Shown here: positions 60,991 through 64,000 of the stretch, piece after piece | Position numbering within the stretch: the first letter of the stretch is position 1 | Layout: each line of letters opens with the position of its first letter | Source: Neobacillus sp. FSL H8-0543 | GTDB taxonomy: Bacteria > Bacillota > Bacilli > Bacillales > Cytobacillaceae | Length of the DNA stretch: 64,000 bases | Direction: 5' to 3' | Assembly (NCBI RefSeq): GCF_038592905.1 | Contig: NZ_CP151943.1 | Coordinates: 4,352,501-4,416,500 of the forward strand | Notes under the pieces: generated by a model | Databases searched by the model: none | Seen by the model: the letters and a program-made list of their open reading frames with translations, nothing else | Told to the model about the DNA's origin: nothing | Made by a program: the position numbers and the translations under genes

Positions 60991-61797
60991 ATGCAACAGA
61001 TAAAAGTTGGAATCGATGCAGGTGGTTCGTTAGTCAAAATTGCTTATCAAGATAATAAGCGCATGCAATATAAAAAATACCAATTAACTGAGTTAGACCA
61101 AGCCATGACATGGTTAAAAATGATATCCCCTGGGTTAAAAGTCGCTTTAACTGGCGGAAGAGCGGAGTTCATTCAAAAAAAGCATTTTTCAGATGCGCTT
61201 ATTATCCCAGAGTTTCAAGCAACCTGTGTAGGAGCACTAACTTTTTTAGCAGAAGAAGGCAAAAAGATAAATGAACCTTTTTTACTCATAAATATCGGAA
61301 CAGGTACATCATGGCATTTAGTAAATAGAGATAAGTATGAGCGGATTCTCGGAAGTGGAATCGGCGGAGGGGCCTTTACAGGTCTCGGGTCCTTATTAAC
61401 TTCGGTAGACGAATATCATAAGCTTACACAACTTGCCGTAGAAGGGGAGAAAGGGAATATTGATTTGCTGGTAAAGGATATTTATGAATTAGCCGAGGCG
61501 CCAATCAATGGCAATTTGACCGCAGCTAACTTTGCTAAAGGGAAAAAAGTACAGCATTCCGATGCTGACCGAATGGCAGCACTAGCTAATATGGTGGCAG
61601 AAACGCTTGCGTTATTGACGATGCAAGCTGCTAGAATACATCAAGTGAAAAATGCGGTTTTTGTTGGAAGTGCGCTCGTCGGTAATCCTGCTCTAAGAAA
61701 TAGACTTGAATTTTATTTTAATATGGTTGGCTTATCTCATCGCTTTTTATTGAATGGGGAATACTGCGGTGCGATGGGTGCTTACTCGTTTATATAA
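60991..61797 (+). CDS. coaW: Type II pantothenate kinase
   Basis: 268 residues, typical of the Staphylococcus/Bacillus CoaW family. ASKHA-fold phosphate-binding IDAGGSLVKIAY (about 8-19), catalytic Glu in IPEFQATCVGA (about 73-83), INIGTGTSWHLV (about 104-115) and GSGIGGGAFTGLG (about 124-136). It phosphorylates pantothenate, the first step of CoA synthesis, and is not feedback-inhibited by CoA in characterised homologues. AGGAGTGAGAG RBS. Located upstream of selB with an own terminator missing, so cotranscription with selB is possible. Confidence 0.92.
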   Translation: MQQIKVGIDAGGSLVKIAYQDNKRMQYKKYQLTELDQAMTWLKMISPGLKVALTGGRAEFIQKKHFSDALIIPEFQATCVGALTFLAEEGKKINEPFLLINIGTGTSWHLVNRDKYERILGSGIGGGAFTGLGSLLTSVDEYHKLTQLAVEGEKGNIDLLVKDIYELAEAPINGNLTAANFAKGKKVQHSDADRMAALANMVAETLALLTMQAARIHQVKNAVFVGSALVGNPALRNRLEFYFNMVGLSHRFLLNGEYCGAMGAYSFI

Positions 61798-61868
61798 AAA
61801 GTTCGCTTGAACAATAGGTATAATAGAGATAAAGTAGTAGAGAATGCACTGAAAAGTAGGTGGTAAAC

Positions 61869-63752
61869 ATGGATAAAAGATATTTTACAATAGGTATGGC
61901 GGGACATATTGACCATGGGAAAACTTCATTAACAAAAGCGTTAACCAATGTCGATACGGACCGTTTAAAAGAAGAAAAAGAGCGACAAATTTCAATTGAG
62001 CTCGGATTTGCTCCATTATATGAAGACCAAGAAATACAAATATCTGTCATTGATGTACCGGGACATGAGCGTTTTATTAGGCAAATGATTGCAGGTGTTG
62101 CAGGGATTGACTTGGTGGTACTTGTGGTTGCTGCTGATGAAGGTGTGATGCCTCAAACCAGGGAGCATCTTGATATTCTGAAGTTTTTAGGTGTCAAAAA
62201 TGGAATTATTGCGATTACAAAAATTGATCGTGTCGATGAAGACTTTACCGAACTTGTGAAAGATGAAATTTTAGAAGAGCTAACGGGGACAGTATTTGAA
62301 GATTCACCTTTTGTTCTAGTTGACAGCCTTTCAAAAAAGGGGATAGAAGAAATAAAAGAATTAATTATTCAGACCCTAAGAGAGCGAGAAATGCGTGATG
62401 CTAAGGGAGCATTTCGTTTGCCAATTGATCAGGTGTTTACAGTGAAAGGGCAGGGAACTGTTGTTCGTGGAACTGTTTATGAAGGTTCCGTTGAGGAAGG
62501 ACAATTACTAACTATTATGCCACAAGGCTTAGAAGTAAAAGCCCGCCAAATCCAGGTGCATCATAAATCTGCACAAAAGGCCTATGCAGGACAAAGGACG
62601 GCTATTAATCTTTCAAGTGTATCGAAAGAAGATCTTGAACGAGGGGATGTTCTCGTTTCATCTGAGCATTTTAATGTCACGAAAACATTGGATGTTGCGA
62701 TTCATGTAGTCGATGACCTCGATCATCTTGTTAAGCAAAGGATGCCAGTCAAACTACATATTGGAACAGCGGAAGTGATGGGACGGATTGTATTCTTTGA
62801 CCGTAATGAGCTTAAGGAAGAAAACGGAGAAATCCTATGTCAGCTTCGCCTAGAGGAAGAAATTCTGACGAAACGCGGAGACCGTTTTATTCTTCGCCGA
62901 CCAAGCCCGCAAGAAACCATCGGTGGCGGTTGGGTGATTGACCCCCGTGGGAACAAATATCGTTTTGGTAATCAAACGATTGATGAACTGGAGAAGAAAC
63001 GAGTTGGTTCACCAAAGGAACGAATTACCGCTGCACTATATGAAGCAAAAAGCTTACCGCTTAACGAGTTAATTAAACGGACGGCTTTGGATGAACTCAC
63101 ACTAAACGAATTTTTAGAAGATAGTGAGTTTGTTTTATATAATGGAAAAGAATTTACCCTCCAAATGTTGATAAACTCGATAGAGGAAGACATCTATGAT
63201 CGACTCCATGAGTTCCATCAAGGGTATTCAATGAAAACTGGGGTCAATAAGGCTGTGCTTTTTCAAAATATGGAAAAAAGGTTCCCTAAACCACTTCTTG
63301 ATTTTGTTGTCGAAAATGGGATTTCAAATGGAGTTTTTAATCGGAAAGAACAATTTGTTTCACTTGCCAGCTTTGTCCCGCATGTACCGAAAAGCTGGCA
63401 AAAGCGAACAGAAAATATGCTGGAGGATTTGAGGAAGGATGGGCGAAAGGTTCGTTATTATAAGGAGTATTTTGCTGCATCCGGGATTCCTGATAGTTTA
63501 GAGGCTGATTTAAGGCGCTTCCTTGAAGATCAGGGGCTAGTCGTCCATTTGGATGAACAGTTTGCCTATCATGGTGAGATATTTAATGAGGCTGTTTCTA
63601 AGCTTCGCTTGGGGACAGGGGAAGAGTTTGAGGTGGGTGATGCCAAAGACATTCTTGATCTTTCACGTAAATATATGATTCCATTTTTAGAAAGATTGGA
63701 TTCAAAAGGATTGACTAAACGAGTTGAAAATAAACGAGTCTGGAAGAAATGA
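61869..63752 (+). CDS. selB: Selenocysteine-specific translation elongation factor SelB
   Basis: 627 residues from the ATG at 61869 (RBS AGGTGG; a GTG at 61860 overlaps it). GTPase motifs G1 GHIDHGKTS (about 12-20), G3 DVPGHE (about 63-68) and G4 TKID (about 122-125) are SelB-type. The EF-Tu-like domains follow to about 370 (VKGQGTVVRGTV). The C-terminal winged-helix array (about 375-627) binds the SECIS hairpin. It delivers Sec-tRNA at UGA codons with SECIS. It provides the decoding factor for the HesB-like selenoprotein at 35078. selA, selD and tRNA-Sec are not in the window. Confidence 0.96.
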   Translation: MDKRYFTIGMAGHIDHGKTSLTKALTNVDTDRLKEEKERQISIELGFAPLYEDQEIQISVIDVPGHERFIRQMIAGVAGIDLVVLVVAADEGVMPQTREHLDILKFLGVKNGIIAITKIDRVDEDFTELVKDEILEELTGTVFEDSPFVLVDSLSKKGIEEIKELIIQTLREREMRDAKGAFRLPIDQVFTVKGQGTVVRGTVYEGSVEEGQLLTIMPQGLEVKARQIQVHHKSAQKAYAGQRTAINLSSVSKEDLERGDVLVSSEHFNVTKTLDVAIHVVDDLDHLVKQRMPVKLHIGTAEVMGRIVFFDRNELKEENGEILCQLRLEEEILTKRGDRFILRRPSPQETIGGGWVIDPRGNKYRFGNQTIDELEKKRVGSPKERITAALYEAKSLPLNELIKRTALDELTLNEFLEDSEFVLYNGKEFTLQMLINSIEEDIYDRLHEFHQGYSMKTGVNKAVLFQNMEKRFPKPLLDFVVENGISNGVFNRKEQFVSLASFVPHVPKSWQKRTENMLEDLRKDGRKVRYYKEYFAASGIPDSLEADLRRFLEDQGLVVHLDEQFAYHGEIFNEAVSKLRLGTGEEFEVGDAKDILDLSRKYMIPFLERLDSKGLTKRVENKRVWKK

Positions 63753-63777
63753 GTCAGAAGTATTGTCTGGATATTGA

Positions 63778-63806
63778 GAAGACCAAGTCGTATTGGTCTT
63801 CTTTTG
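63778..63806 (+). terminator. Terminator after selB
   Basis: AGAAGACCAA pairs perfectly with TTGGTCTTCT over a 6-nt loop, then TTT. Confidence 0.85.
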
Positions 63807-63901
63807 ATTGTTTTGAATAATAAATTAAACGTAGAGGTTTTATGGTGACCGCTTTATCAATTTCCAATCGAAAACGGTCACTATGAACAAATCACTAAGT
63901 A

Positions 63902-63932
63902 AAAACCCGCTATTTACTCTAGCGGGTTTTTG
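63902..63932. terminator. Terminator of the minus-strand gene at the window end
   Basis: AAAACCCGCT and AGCGGGTTTT form a perfect stem with A/T runs on both strands. Confidence 0.82.
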
Positions 63933-63949
63933 CAACTTAGACGATTTTC

Positions 63950-64000
63950 TTAAGAAAGGAATTCTCCAGGGTTTAAGCCAAGCTCGCGGCAAATGTCACT
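63950..64000 (-). CDS. C-terminal fragment of an unidentified protein (partial)
   Basis: On the minus strand the frame enters from beyond base 64000 and reads SDICRELGLNPGEFLS before TAA at 63952-63950, just upstream of a terminator in that direction. Only 16 residues are visible; the family is not recognisable. Confidence 0.4.
   Translation of the reverse strand, partial: SDICRELGLNPGEFLS

Larger units (their letters stand above)
63753..63949. other. Gap after selB with three hairpins
   Basis: Contains the selB terminator, an inverted repeat GTGACCG/CGGTCAC (63845-63881), and a terminator-like AAACCCGCT/AGCGGGTTT that probably belongs to the minus-strand gene. No tRNA-Sec was found in it. 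Confidence 0.45.

Noticed and set aside
63753..63949. tRNA-Sec gene next to selB
   Set aside because: No cloverleaf, long acceptor stem or TCA anticodon arm is visible; hairpins are terminators or simple inverted repeats.

Overview
The window is low-GC chromosomal DNA from a spore-forming Bacillaceae. The evidence is Shine-Dalgarno sequences of the AGGAGG type, frequent TTG and GTG starts, class IV PHA synthase (phaRC), YqhV and YitT families, LtaS, DUF3231 proteins, and candidate CodY and FadR boxes. The species cannot be named from sequence alone. The genome decodes selenocysteine (SelB at 61869-63752), which points to an environmental Neobacillus/Mesobacillus-like lineage (inference).

Region 1 (1-20.7 kb) is an accessory catabolic island rich in flavoproteins. 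It holds four acyl-CoA-dehydrogenase-fold flavin monooxygenases of the HsaA/HpaB type (one cut by the window edge), an extradiol ring-cleavage dioxygenase, an SMP-30 lactonase, a TRAP transporter (SBP plus two permeases), three fumarate-reductase/TcuA-type flavoproteins, a stand-alone FAD synthetase, a PEP mutase/isocitrate lyase-type lyase, a GlcG/HbpS protein, an Asp/Glu-racemase-like protein without its cysteines, EtfBA and an SDR. Together they suggest uptake and oxidative/reductive breakdown of an unidentified aromatic or cyclic organic acid, with flavin supply and an ETF electron route. CodY-like boxes precede four of the transcription units.

Region 2 (20.8-30.6 kb) has mixed housekeeping and accessory genes: an Eis-like acetyltransferase, phaRC behind a near-consensus FadR operator, a DUF3231 protein, yqhV, brnQ, ltaS and a soluble acyl-ACP desaturase.

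Region 3 (30.7-35.4 kb) is an arsenic operon, arsB-arsC-arsR-arsD-arsA. It ends in a HesB/IscA-like gene with an in-frame TGA at codon 32, followed by a credible bacterial SECIS hairpin. I read this gene as an intact selenoprotein. It is the most notable item in the window, and SelB lies on the same fragment about 26.5 kb downstream.

Region 4 (35.4-64 kb) is mainly core genome: pepF, yitT, aspA, a LysM-polysaccharide deacetylase, small membrane and coiled-coil proteins, two PadR-led membrane-protein operons, AIM24, a probable small RNA, SulP with an ArsR-type regulator, a B12-binding radical SAM enzyme, a cold-shock protein, a GC-rich dispersed repeat, sbcDC, a deaminase, a second DUF3231 protein, a lipoprotein, coaW and selB. 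I saw no rRNA, tRNA, CRISPR array, prophage or transposase.
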